DNA of 24,068 nucleotides from Priapulus caudatus (GCF_000485595.1 NW_014579146.1:10781-34848), one strand, 5' to 3'; shown: positions 1 through 12,100, counted from the first letter of the stretch. Made by a program: numbers and translations. The notes: generated by a model from the letters alone, not told the origin.

Positions 1-426
1 ATGCCCCCATTTTCATTATGGCTTCTCCCTCGACGGAACTTTCATTCGCACGTTTTGCTAGCGTCGTCAGTTCAGTGTAGAGGGCGATAATACGGGGCTT
101 TCCCTTACCGGCGTAATGTTCTTTCAATATACTCAGAGCTTTCCTTCCATCATCCACCGCGTCGCGCATCACCAAGGAAAGACTTTTATCATCTAAGAAT
201 TGTATCAATTCAGCGTAGGCATCCTCGTTCTTCTCGGTGAAATCGTCCGTGTCCGGCGTGTTGGGATCTGCGGGCGATATTGTGTCCTTCAGCTTGTTGA
301 GCCTCATGTATCCCAGAAACTTCATGAGCCATTGCTCGAATTTACGTTCGTCTCCGTCGAATACCAGGCGTGAAAATCTACTGCCAGTTGCCGCTCTGGG
401 CCCATAACCTGTTATACGGTCAGTCA
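1..426 (-). CDS. Copia-type retrotransposon gag, N-terminal part (runs off window)
   Basis: The minus strand is open from an ATG at 426-424 to the window edge, 142 codons without a stop. The product starts MTDRITGYGP and then reads RLVFDGDERKFEQWLMKFLG. Later blocks include ELIQFLDDKSLSLVMRDA and ALSILKEHYAGKGKPRIIA. This order (a start that presents the target, a W-L block, L-DD-S-L, then A-W/L-x-L-x-x-x-Y-x-G) is typical of the gag polypeptide of Ty1/Copia LTR elements (UBN2/DUF4219 type), which forms the particle shell. It lies in the same orientation as the TTC3-like gene and probably within one of its introns. The protease, integrase and reverse transcriptase would lie left of base 1. 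Whether the element is full length cannot be seen. Confidence 0.75.
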
Positions 427-908
427 TGACGAAGGGAAATGTTCTACTAGTTCTAGGAACGAAATAACAAACTGGAATAATCAAGACACAAACACTCAGT
501 TGGCGGCCATATTGGGAAGAAAAATAATCATAAGTACATCACAACATGGTATTGCCAATTGATATATGTTTACTATTTTGAGCTGAAGTTAATCATTTCT
601 GATGGTGTTGGTCATTGATATGTTTAAAGGGTTCAGGTACTGATAATAGATATTAGATATCAAGAGGGGCTGTTGGATAATGAATCTAATATTTAATAAG
701 CATATATATATTATTGATCGTTTATATTGAATACGAAATTAATACGAAACTAAAGCGAATACGAAAATACTGGTTGAATAAACTGATGATTATTTTTCTT
801 CCCAATATGGCCGCCAACTGAGTGTTTGTGTCTTGATTATTCCAGTTTGTTATTTCGTTCCTAGAACTAGTAGAACATTTCCCTTCGTCATGACTGACCG
901 TATAACAG
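409..908. repeat. Exact 123-bp inverted repeat of the gag 5' end
   Basis: Bases 409-531 and 786-908 are perfect reverse complements over 123 bp, separated by 254 bp (532-785). Each arm contains the gag start codon (426-424 on minus, 890-892 on plus) and about 100 bp of its leader. The left arm continues into a long gag frame. The right arm continues for only a few codons before a stop, so it is a dead fragment. The 254-bp spacer is AT-rich and has no gene. It may contain LTR-derived sequence, but no LTR ends could be proved. Confidence 0.9.
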
Positions 909-1037
909 TTACTAAACAGCATTTTTAGAACTCTCCTATCTTAACACTAATCGACCAGCCAGATCACTCCATCAGTTGGGAAAATTGGACAAATCTTTAC
1001 TGACCAAGAAGCCAACATCATATACACTGATATAGTA

Positions 1038-1384
1038 CAGGGGTAGAAATTAACTTTTGAACGCGGGAGTTTAACGGACTCCCTGCCCTCAAAAACAGGG
1101 AGTCCGCAGCAAAATGAGGGAGTCCGTAGTCTGAGGTCTAAAATTAAAGATATTAACAATAATGCATGCGCTTATTTTTAAGATTCATGCAGCTGCACAT
1201 CTGCCAAATTTTCTTTGGATATTAGCTGAAAAAATACGGTAATTCCGCGAGGCCGTGCTCTGGAACAAACTAGTTAGTATGGCAGAATTTTCAGGGAGTC
1301 ACACGGACTCCTGCATATGTCAAATCAGGGAGTCCAACAGTAAATCAGGGAGTATTTGACTCTGGACTCTGATTTCGCACCCTG
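1038..1384. mobile_element. hAT-like non-autonomous element, 347 bp
   Basis: The ends are imperfect inverted repeats, CAGGGGTAGAAAT at left and CAGGGTGCGAAAT read inward from the right, of the CAGGG type usual for hAT elements. A direct TAGTA (1033-1037 and 1385-1389) flanks both ends, shorter than the 8 bp expected. The interior repeats GGGAGTCC or its close variants about six times in both orientations. There is no transposase frame. Confidence 0.55.
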
Positions 1385-1406
1385 TAGTACGTCATCTCGT
1401 CGTTAA

Positions 1407-2093
1407 AGCCTCACAATGCGCATCCAAACGCTGAAATTTCTCCAGTACTAGACTAGCAACTACTTTGTGGCATGCATAATCACACTACCTTATGACAAAA
1501 TAAACTCTAGTTCCTCCCATTTGACTGCGCGTTCCCAACAAGAAAGAGGTGCGAAATCAGGTAATCAGGCGCCAACGCTAACTTGTTTCAAACAACATAA
1601 CATCAACTTGGTTTGGTGACGTCACATGTTGGCTAACGCTCCATTAGGAGTGTTCCCAACTTTGATATCATTAATGATTAATGATTGATAATCCTAACCC
1701 TAACCCTAACCCTTACCTAAATGACATTAAACCACAAACTAATATATGACCATGACCATATATATATATATGTTATTAAGACCATTAATCACATTAAAGT
1801 TGGGAACACTCCTAATGGAGTACCAACCCACATGTTTTTATCTTTGCTGCGCCCGTACCGCTGTACCGCGCCACCGCTGCACGGTTGCTTGGAGATTGGG
1901 GAAACTGTCAACAACATCGGAGAATTTCAACAACATTGGAGGTATTTTCAAAATACCTTTTATAAGACAACGCGCAGTGAAATTGGAGGAGCTAGAGTTT
2001 ATTTTGTCATAAGGTAGTGTGATTATTCATGCCACGAAGTATTTGCTAGTCTAGTACTGTAGAAATTAGCGTTTGGATGCGCATAGTGCTGCT
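1407..2093. mobile_element. TTAA-flanked foldback element with about 120-bp inverted repeats
   Basis: Bases 1407-1530 and 1972-2093 are inverted repeats with roughly 90% identity by eye. They start AGCCTCACAATGCGCATCC and AGCAGCACTATGCGCATCC. TTAA lies immediately outside both ends (1403-1406 and 2094-2097), the target site of piggyBac and Kolobok superfamilies. It is non-coding and contains a second element at 1631-1828. Its right end lies 10 bp beyond a TTC3-like exon, so the TTAA target sits at intron positions +7 to +10. Confidence 0.75.
1631..1828. mobile_element. Nested MITE carrying a CCCTAA tract (family A, copy 1)
   Basis: The ends are inverted repeats sharing CTCCATTAGGAGTGTTCCCA. 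The 8-bp direct repeat CACATGTT flanks the element exactly (1623-1630 and 1829-1836). A telomere-type tract of CCCTAA units lies at about 1693-1720, followed by an (AT)n run. It is the same family as 12403-12604 in opposite orientation. The 8- to 9-bp target duplications suggest hAT or Mutator-type mobilisation. Confidence 0.85.
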
Positions 2094-2103
2094 TTAAATC
2101 TAC

Positions 2104-2267
2104 CTTGGCTGCATCTTCAGCGATCGTTTCATGCAATGTGGAGAGGCGCTGCGCTGTCTTGTCGTGTCCCTGTACTCTCTCCGCACAGCACCGTAAGATC
2201 CATACATCACGATGCTAGAGATGACACCCGCACAGCCCGGCGTGAGGCAGCGCACACCGAGGAAATC
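2104..2267 (-). CDS. ttc3: TTC3-like exon: last Cys pair and basic tail
   Basis: The acceptor is TTTCTGGTTAG and the donor is CCAAG before GTAGAT. There are 54 codons plus 2 bases. It reads DFLGVRCLTPGCAGVISSIV, parallel to DFLQGICLTPDCEGVISKII of human TTC3, then a basic stretch (VRREYRDTTRQR, MKRSLKMQP). The C-x4-C completes the metal-ligand series begun two exons upstream. The donor is inferred from position. A stop follows at once if it is not used. The next exon is not visible in bases 1-2103. Confidence 0.88.
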
Positions 2268-5200
2268 CTAACCAGAAAAGCACACGCCTGGAGGATTAGA
2301 GCGCGTTTGTTTGGTCGGATCCAGGGATCTCGATCCACCGAACCCGACCCTGCTAGCGAGGTGGATTCGAATGGGATCCAATATGGCGGCCCGCGCCTGA
2401 ATTAACAGTCTGTAGTTAGTTCGTAGGAGTCAGCGTATTTAGCTACAGACTAGCTGTAATTAGCTCCGGAATATTCCGTAGCTCTCTGTGCGTTTTGCAC
2501 CATTTCCGTGATTAGTCTGTGTTTTGTCCATATATTTCGGTTTATAGTGTCAATGTTTGCAAATTTTATTAAAATCTTCTTTTTTTTATAATCGATTATT
2601 CATTTTCATAAATGAGCGCTTAGTCGGTTGCTGCAAATGATTGACTTTCGATTATAATCAATCATCGGGACATCACTAGACGACGCTGATACCTTCTCAG
2701 AGTGCTGCTGCCGATGTTCCGCACGCAGCTCCTTCCAGCAGCCGGGATGATATTCCAGCTTACACACATTACTGCAGCCGATGCGCAGAAATCCCTCAAA
2801 GTCAAGATCACTGAGAAAACACAAGATCGCGATGTTTTGCGACCTCGGGTATGCAAACACGAATAAACAATACGTTCGAGTTTTTGTTTTATTCTAGCAA
2901 AACATGATTTTCTAGTTTCAACGAAAGCATATTGTATTTCATTCAACGGTGTTTAGACGTTAACATCAAGCTAGGACTACCTCATCCAATGATCGATTGG
3001 CTTTAACTCACGTAAAAAACAGCCAACAGTTAGATATAAACAGGGGTTAATAATGGGGTTTGTCATTAATAACCCCTGATATAAACAAGACGTAGGGAAG
3101 TGGGAGCAGTGCCGAGAAAGTTTAGTCCATTATTTTTCCCTTACAAATCGTATCACTCTGTACATTATATAAATCTGTAGGCAATACATTACATGTACCA
3201 AGCAAAACAAACATTAAACATAAAAGGTATTTCCACACAAGCACACCCGAGTATGTAGACACCATGCTGAATTTGTAAAAAGACCCGTCCCCCTCAAAAA
3301 AAAATAATTTAAGCATAAATACCTACCCAAACTTTTCAGCCTGGGTCGGGTGAGGGCAAACAAAGATTTTTTTTAATTGTGGCCCAACCCTTACAATACC
3401 TGATGTATATTTCCATGATCACACGCAGGCAGTCAACATATCTGCATACGGCGTCAGCTGCCGGTGGGTGCTTACACTTTTCTAAGAGACTCTCCAAATA
3501 CATCTAAAACCACAGAAGCATGCAATAGCTGCAACGACTTGAATAGTTGTCGGTCACAGCCAGACGAACAGAGGAGCGTTGTCACGTGTTAACAAAGCTG
3601 CGCTTGCTGCGACTTCACACAACTGCTGCAGGGAAGTTGGGAACGATTTGGTCATTTATCAAAACAAATTACGGTGACCGATTTCGTATACTTTGTAGAC
3701 AGGTTTTGGCACAGCCAGTGAGGAAAGTTGTCGAATATTTCAGTAACAGTAAATTGTTACTATATTAACAGTATACAGCAACCTTGTTGAGCTATCTTCT
3801 TCCCTACACAGGTGTACACTACTAGCATGTTAGTTATGAAGGTTACCTCTGCTCATTACATACCACAGCAAGTATGATGACAGCTATACACATATTTGAT
3901 GGATTACCCAGGGTAGCAGTATGCGATTTTATCTGGGTAATACCTGCATGTTAGTACCCATTATTTGTTGTGAAAATATTAATCCGTTTTGCCAATTTTG
4001 TCTTGAAATTGAAAATACGGAATAAGAAAGTTTAGATGAAAAGGGATGTCATTCCAAATAATACACAACCCAATATAAAAATAAGATAAATATATATGCC
4101 TTCAAATTGTGAATTTTAACCACCATTTTTATTGCAAATAAATCCTGAGTAATCTAGCCCACAAAAAACTTGTAGTACGAGATATTGGAAATGAGATTTT
4201 ACAAGGTTTCTAGAACACCTTCAACAAGCATGCTAGGATAAAGCAAAGCACTAAAGTCATGGAGACTTGGAGAGGTACGTTTTTCGCAAAAAAAACCGAG
4301 AAGATTTTTTTATATCTGGTTACCTTCAGGTTTCCGGGTTGTGTTTCAATGATAGCTTCCCGAGTGCCAGGCCAATGATGAGCCGTAATGAGTGACAGGT
4401 CTGCCTGCAGACCTCGCATCAAAGGTTTGAGCGCCATCATGAATCTACAATTCACACGTAAAATTAACACACACGGTAACACCTCCATTACCAGGCCACC
4501 TCTAAAGAAAGGTCACTTGTTCATAAAGGACAACTCTGGTGTTTTACTCGAGTGACACTATGGTGAATCCGCCTCTATCGAACAAACAAACACATGTCTA
4601 TAAGTTTATTTTTTAGAATTCCTACTGAAACAGTTATACATTGAAACGATCCATACAAAACAGAGATCTGTCTATTAAGGAAAAGCTCACACTTAATGTT
4701 TTAAATGCTTCAGCTCATATATTAGCAATTTTATTTCCTTTCAGACAAGATACATGTGCTCATTTTCAAGAACATTCTACGGCAAAACACACTTTTCAGG
4801 ATCATATAGCCAAATGCCCAGGGCTTTCTAGACTTACAGTACACTGCAGAAGGTGCAGAACCTGTACAAACCTTGACTTTGATGCACACAGAGCCTAACC
4901 AAAACATTACCCATCAAGGGTTACGGTTACCTTCCTATGAATTAACTCAGGCCAAACCCAGCACAGCACACTGGCACGAAGGGTCGTTGTCGTAACAGGT
5001 ACTACAGATATGTAACCGAGGTAGATTTAGGTTGTTTAGTATTGCACGAAGGGTCGTTGTCGTAACAGGTACTACAGATATGTAACCGAGGTAGATTTAG
5101 GTTGTTTAGTATTATGTTTATATTTTTATATGAGGTATGTTTAGGGTTAGGGTTAAGGTTAGAGTTAGGGTTAGGGTTAAGGTTAGGGTTTGGGTTAGTG

Positions 5201-6066
5201 TTAGGGTTAGGGTACACTTCTGTAGTACAAGTCTGGTACACTTTGTGTATACATATATGTACCTCGGGTACATATCTGTAGTACCTGTTACGACAACGAC
5301 CCCTTGAGCAGCACACTGTAGGCCTACGTACACACTTATGATTTCTGAATGGATAAAATTTGCATTGATCTCAAGGGTGATAAATCCAAAAACCAAACAC
5401 TGTGGATCCATGAAAGATTCTCACCCCAGCTTCTACAGAAGGCAGTACTCAAATGTTCTTAGGCCTAAAAAAAGACGTTTGTTTCCGCTAACCCGACCGA
5501 GTCGATTTTAAACCGCTGTGTCCAAACTTTTTATTGTGATCGGCAAAAAAAAATCCCAACGTCTTATCGGTGAATGCATTAATTTGACTTTGAAGTCATT
5601 ATATGGGCTGCTATAAGTATAAAACAAGTATTGTTAGAATATTTGATTTTTTTTTTGCCTGCCTACCGTGTCCAATTTTTTTCAGCTTGTTAGCAGAAAC
5701 AAACATCTTTTTTTCTTAGGCCTTACTATAGTATCTAGACCTGTAGCTTGAACCTTACCTATTGAGGGTGAAATGGGCGAGGCCAAGACCATAGCACGTC
5801 AGCGGCTCTAACTCGCTGCAGTGATGGGTGCTCTGCATCCTCTTGAAGTGATTCACGGCGTCGTATTGTACACGCTGGTAGGAGTACGTGCAAACGCAGG
5901 CGATGCCACACGCGTAGTCTAGCAATGCAGCATCCTTGACCGTCACGCCAAGCACCTACAGACGTGACAAGAGAACATCTCTTCTTGTCATATCAAGAGT
6001 TGCGTTACAATGTTATGACATTAACAACTCTACACTGCATAATGTAGCAGTAGCAGTAGCAAAGTA

Positions 6067-6101
<35 letters not shown>

Positions 6102-9100
6102 GTTTGTTGTTACAGTTATAGGTATACAGCTATAGTTATAGTTCAGTTATAGTTGTGGTTGTAGTTATAGTTACATGTACAGTAGTAAGACTGTTGTAGT
6201 TTGGCATAATGCTTAAAGGAATAATAGGTCCATTGATTATGCAATGTTGACGAATGCTAGAGTAACTGGCACCTTGTGTAGTTAAAGGAATAATATGGCC
6301 ATTGATTATGCAATGTTGACGAATGCTAGAGTAACTGGCACCTTGTGTAGTTAATAAGTACATTACCTTATAGCCAAACGCGTATTAGTTTGTCCAATAT
6401 CACTGCTGGTTACTAAGAAATATCTAATTGAAATCCGCAGTCCAAGAAATCAGTTGACCGAGTTGTTTACAGATTTATAGTGCACCGGATATTTTCGCAC
6501 GCATGCTCGGCCGTACGCAATGCTATCATCAGTGATTTCGTAAACACGGACGCTCGTGATAAGGAACTTTTTGTCAGGGCTGTCCATGTGCGTCCGTGAT
6601 TAGTACGTGTGTTTTACTCCATTTCCACGTTTAGTCCGTGGCCGTGGTTACACCGCTGACACCTCCATTTCATCTGGCGTCCATAACATACGGGCCGCAC
6701 AAATGTTTACGTCATCGGCGACTTATCGCTTGACTCCTGGATGACATTTACGGCACGTAAATGAATATCAACAACCGATTTCAAGTCTTGCTTGTAATGT
6801 AACCATGCAGCAGTGATATTGGACAAACTAATACGCGTTAGGCTATAAGGTTTCGTACTTATTAACTACACAAGGTGCCATGCAGTTACTCTAGCATTCA
6901 TCAACATTGCATAATCAATGGGCCTATTATTCCTTTAAAGGGAGAATGACACCATCCACTTGGTTGACACTGTGACCATTTGGTGCAAACGATCAAAATC
7001 CTCAATCAGATGTGCTTCATGTTGTACACCTACTTACTGAGCCATTACTGAGCCCCACACCATTGCTTTTACATAGATTAGTTTCAAGGGTTTCACAAAT
7101 CGCAGGAGATAAAGTAAACCAGTCAGGAATCGTAAGCGAGAAATTCTGATATATAATATACTTATCCAGCTGGCGTAATTGACAAGTAGTCTCAGCCAAT
7201 CAGCAATCAGATAAGGACGTTTTGAAATACACCACTTAGCATCAAAGTGAAGCAAAGTCGATAATTAGGCCTGTGTGCATTAAACATGCGTAGAAACGAG
7301 ACGAGCTTGATTACCAGATAACCTATACGATCTATCAACAACATCCAAGGTGCGCGCCATGGTTGTCACGTTCAGATGGATAGGTAAATTCCAAGCAGGC
7401 TTTCCACCATGCAACAAATGCTCACCTGGGGCCCAACATTTCCCAGCAATTCTATACAGCACTTGTACTTCTGTGCAGCCTGTGTGGGTTTTCCAGCCAG
7501 CAGCAGGTGTGACGCTTGCTCACTGTCTGCAGAGTATTGCTGCCGCAGCTTTACTGTATCATCACCTACACACAGAGAGTAGAATACAGCGAGTCGTTAA
7601 GCTTACCGGCGCTGAGAGGGTCTATGTCCCCCAGGGTACTGCCAGAACGAACCCTGGGTACGGTCCGGTATACCGGAACGCACCTGTAAAATCAGTCACT
7701 GAAGATGCCATGTTCTGTTAACAAGCCCTGTTCTATTGTTTATTGTCGCTTAGCCCTCGTACAATTCTATTCATTTATATGGATGGTCGCTTATGTTATG
7801 GATAATGAAATTCAATTATATTACAGTACCCTGGTACTATCTAATAAGCCGGACCGTACCTCACCTACTCCACTAACAAGTCTAGGGAGTCGCCTACGCC
7901 TACTCCGGCCCTAACCCTAACCATATCAGATAGTTACCAGGGTACGTTCCGGTATACCGGACCGTACCCAGGGTACGTTCCGGCAGTACCCTGGGGGACA
8001 TAGACCCTATGAGCCTTACTGGCGTAGCAGCTGTTATTACCTCCGCCCACGGAGTGGAGGGGAGATAATGTGATCGGGTCTGTGCGTTCATGTGTGTGTG
8101 TTTGCGCGATCGATATTAACGCATCAGCGAGCGAGCCAGCCAGCGCAGCGAGCGTGTACATGTGAGCGAGCAGCAGGAACGAGCGGCTGCTACGAGCTAT
8201 GTCGCTGGCGGAGGTATGCACTCTCCGTGAGTGCCCTCTGTTTAGTTGTAGTTGCTATAGGTATTATAGCCTTCAGTCATCACTGCATTTAGCCAGTGGT
8301 AAAAAAGGAATCGACATTAAAAAAAGTTAGTCCACAGTTCATGTTATCTGCAACAAAACTTCGCGTGCAAGTACAACGTTCTGCGGAGTTGCATGGCGCA
8401 TTGTCATTGCTAGCTGTTGTTGTTTTCGTTTTTGTTGTTGTTGTTGCTGTTGGTGCTTTTGCTGGTGGTTATTTTTGATCACGATGATAATGATGTGTTG
8501 TTGTTGTTGTCAGTTATTAATTATTGCGTCAATAAGTATATATTGTATGTTATTAACCACTATGTTGGCTATAGATGCACATGCAAGCTCTATCAATCGC
8601 AGGCAGCATGTTATGAGAAACACAAGTAGACGCGACATTGTAAGACCTCCACGTCATGACTTAAACTGAAGTAGCATGTAAACGTCACCAGGTTTTTGAC
8701 TTCTGCTAGTCGTAACTCTTCACAATGTTTCTCGAAATGGCCTCCTGATGTTTCTTCAATTAACCGGGCAGTTCACGTATAACAGCTATATTCATGCAGG
8801 CGCGTCATATAACGAAATTTGATTTCATACTATTGCAATGCTGCTGCTGTCCTTGTTGTTTCTGCTGCTGCTGATGTTCTTGCTGTTTCTGCTGCTGCTG
8901 CTGTTCTTGCTGTTTTTGCTGCTGCTGCTGTTCTTGCTGTTTCTGCTGCTGCTGATGTTCTTGCTGTTTCTGCTGCTGCTGCTGTTCTTGCTGTTTTTGC
9001 TGCTGCTGCTGTTCTTGCTGTTTCTGCTGCTGCTGCTGTTCTTGCTGTTTCTGCTGCTGCTGCTGTTCTTGCTGTTTTTGCTGCTGCTGCTGTTCTTGCT

Positions 9101-12100
9101 GTTTCTGCTGCGGCTGCTGCTGTTTCTGCTGCTGCTGCTGCTGCTGTTCTTGCTCCTTAGGTGGCACCTTCTGCTCTTGCTGCAGCTTCGTTTGCACTTC
9201 ATTACCCTCTGAAAACATTAAAAGTCATTTTGATACAACGCTCGGGTGTTCATTACGAGTCCATTGACATACCAGTGTAAATGTAGGCTGGACAAGATAA
9301 GTGCCAGCTGAGCATGTGTTCTCCTTGCGTTGTGTATATTCGTTATCTGCAGCTAGTCGGCTACGATGAGCTGCGTGTGTACGGATTTGCACAAACAGTA
9401 GATCGTAGAAAACATGCGTCTTTAAAAACCCGTTCGAAGCCCCCCCCCCCCCGGCTGCACGCACGCCCATAGAGAAATACATAAGTAATAGCTTAAGATT
9501 TCAACACAACCATTTCGATTAATTAACAAAATAAAACACTCTACGCACTGCTACAATTTCAGCTAATTACCCCTAGTAGCTGATGTACAGTATATATATC
9601 TCTCTCTAACAGTTACGTTTAACATACCCAGAATAACACATTAGTCCACAGCAACAGTTAACCAACCTTTGTCTAATAAAGCTTGCTGGACTTTAGCCAG
9701 TTTCTGATTTATATTCTTAAATTCAGCCATGGGGTAAACGAGAGAGCAGTTTTTAATGGCAGCATGTAGTGTGGCACAGGCATACTCCAGCCGCCCCATC
9801 TTCTCTAGTGCATCCGCATCCCTGTAATATGCCTGCACAAACAAACACAGATCATATGTAAGTCAGTATCTCTGCATTACATCCATACAAACAAACGCAT
9901 TACATGCGCAAACAGAACGTCAAATACGCATTTAATACTGTTAGCATAAAATTCACTGCAATGTTGATTGGCACGGAATGCAGAGAACGATATAGGCAAC
10001 TGTAACATGCTTACTACTGCAGTGCCAAACGAGACAAAAACGGGCCTCAGTTTTCAGTGCAAAGAATAGACATCGACGTTTTTACAGCTGTGGATAGCAT
10101 GAGCGTGAAGACCTTGCCCATGAGTGTAGAGTACCTTTAACCAGGTTTCGTCCAGAAGCATTGCACGGAAGCAGTCTGATCTCGCACTCGAGTACTTCTT
10201 CATTTTAATGTACACCTGCAATGCATGACAATGTGAAGCAGCCAATTCCCACACAGCTCACATGTACTTTCTAATTCTTATACAGCACACAGGCTATTTC
10301 TTACATGCATTACAGGTTATTTCTTGCACATCTTATAAGTTGTTTCTTACATGCCGGAAAGTTTAGCACTTCAGTAGGAAAGGGATGAGATGACCGTAAA
10401 GATACAAAAACACGCCTTAGTACAGTGGTTCCCAAACTTTTTTCTCTGGGCCGCACCTTTGGAATAAAAATTTGCTCGCAGCACACTAAATTTTTTCATG
10501 ATAAGAATTACATTCAAAAACAAAAAACAACTCATAACAGTGCTTGATTCATAACATAGAGCACAACTACTATATATGATCATGGGACATACAGAAAGTA
10601 TAATAAATCTTACAAATAAATGCAAAAATAACACACGATACTATTTAACACTGCACTGAATACAAAGGGAGACTGCATGAAATCTAGAAACTGTCATATA
10701 TCATATGTTGCACTACTTTCTTACGCGTATGGTCACGTCTGTGTACTGGGTGTAATATGGGTCGGCGCGGGAGGACCCGTCATGTTGTAATAAACCTAAT
10801 GCGTTTACATAATGTCTTACACCTTATGGTGCCACACCTACAAAGCTTTACAGAAACTTCTGAAAAATTCTACCAGTTTCTAATTCTATACATATATTTA
10901 CCATATTATTGTATATTTATCACATGTAACAAAATAAATCAAATGAGAAAATGACCTTCATATATATTTTTGGCACATGAATTTTTTGAAAATGTTTCTT
11001 TGAATGTTTAAAGGAACAGTAGCCTCTAGGTTCTAGGGTTATTTTCAGCTAATTTAGGTTATAATTGCGCTACATAAAAAGTTTCATGGTTCAATCACCA
11101 TTAGAAATATTTTAAAAAAATGTTTTAAAACTAACGACTACAGTTTGATTACAACGACGGTGGCACCACTCAAAGCGCACGATCTGAGAAGTTGCGCAAA
11201 ACCACTTTCCAGCCAAGGGCTATACAGACCGAGGGTATTTCTTATTTATTCATTTAAAAGCAAAAGGATTGTAATATCTTATAAACGACATATAGTTTCA
11301 GTTATAATATGGATAAATTTGCCCTAAAATGTATATCGTTCGGTTAAATAGCATTTAGGTATAAATATAATTGCACTTTTGTGATTAGCCCTCGGTCATT
11401 TACCTGCAAAATAAAAATGCAAATACGCAACTTTTTCAGGGTGGCAACACGGTCGCGGGTGTCATGGCGCCGTTCAAATTTCGTAGCGTTGATGTGTAAA
11501 TAATTAATTAAGTATCTGGTGACAAATACATGTGGGTATAGACGATTTGTTATACAGTAAGTACAGTTGTATGCAGTAAAATCCTAGAGGCTACTATCAC
11601 TTTAAATGTTTCTTTGTGTCTTTGAAACTTTCCGCCACACTTGCCATCCTCTTGCGCTGCACCCCTGTAGCATGCCCGCACCGTTTGGGAACCACTGCCT
11701 TAGTACATTCAGATGGAACCTTTTAATCATTTACACACAACACAAACTTGCTGGTTGCATGTTCCCTAAAAAGTCTATTTAGCAGTTTACCTGTGCCCGA
11801 ATTTCGTAAACGATGTGATTGAATGGATTTTTCTCGATGGCTACTGTATAGCAATGTAGTGCCTTTGAATAATCTTTCTTTAAAAATGCCTGGTTCCCCA
11901 AGTCTTTGAATCCTCTGCTGTCCTGGTGCAACATTAACAGACAAGCAGTAAATACCACAAGATGACAGCTCAATGTATTCAATAAACGTAGACAAGTAAA
12001 CACATAAAATAGGCTATGCTATGATAATTAAGCCACACAAAAACACATACATCATGCAAACACTTGGTCATTTTGTACTCCCCAATATACACTCTAATTC

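Noticed and set aside
2073-2405. Plus-strand 110-codon frame
   Set aside because: It is antisense to the TTC3-like exon 2104-2267, which has homology and splice sites.
4974-5113. Direct repeats that might suggest a CRISPR-like array
   Set aside because: Only two adjoining copies with no spacers, in a eukaryotic transposon.
5141-5212. A true chromosome end (telomere)
   Set aside because: The tract is short, degenerate, bounded by inverted repeats and a target duplication, and followed by TTC3-like exons on both sides.
6136-6363. Minus-strand frame with repeated LTTQGASYSSIRQHCIING
   Set aside because: It is a reading of the 69-bp duplicated MITE end.
8195-8225. Possible plus-strand first exon (ATGTCGCTGGCGGAG before GTATGC) in a GC-richer patch
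   Set aside because: Five codons with a chance donor. No second exon or promoter could be shown.
8819-9212. Plus-strand leucine- and alanine-rich frames of over 110 codons
   Set aside because: They are other-frame readings of the CAG-type minisatellite coding for glutamine on the minus strand.
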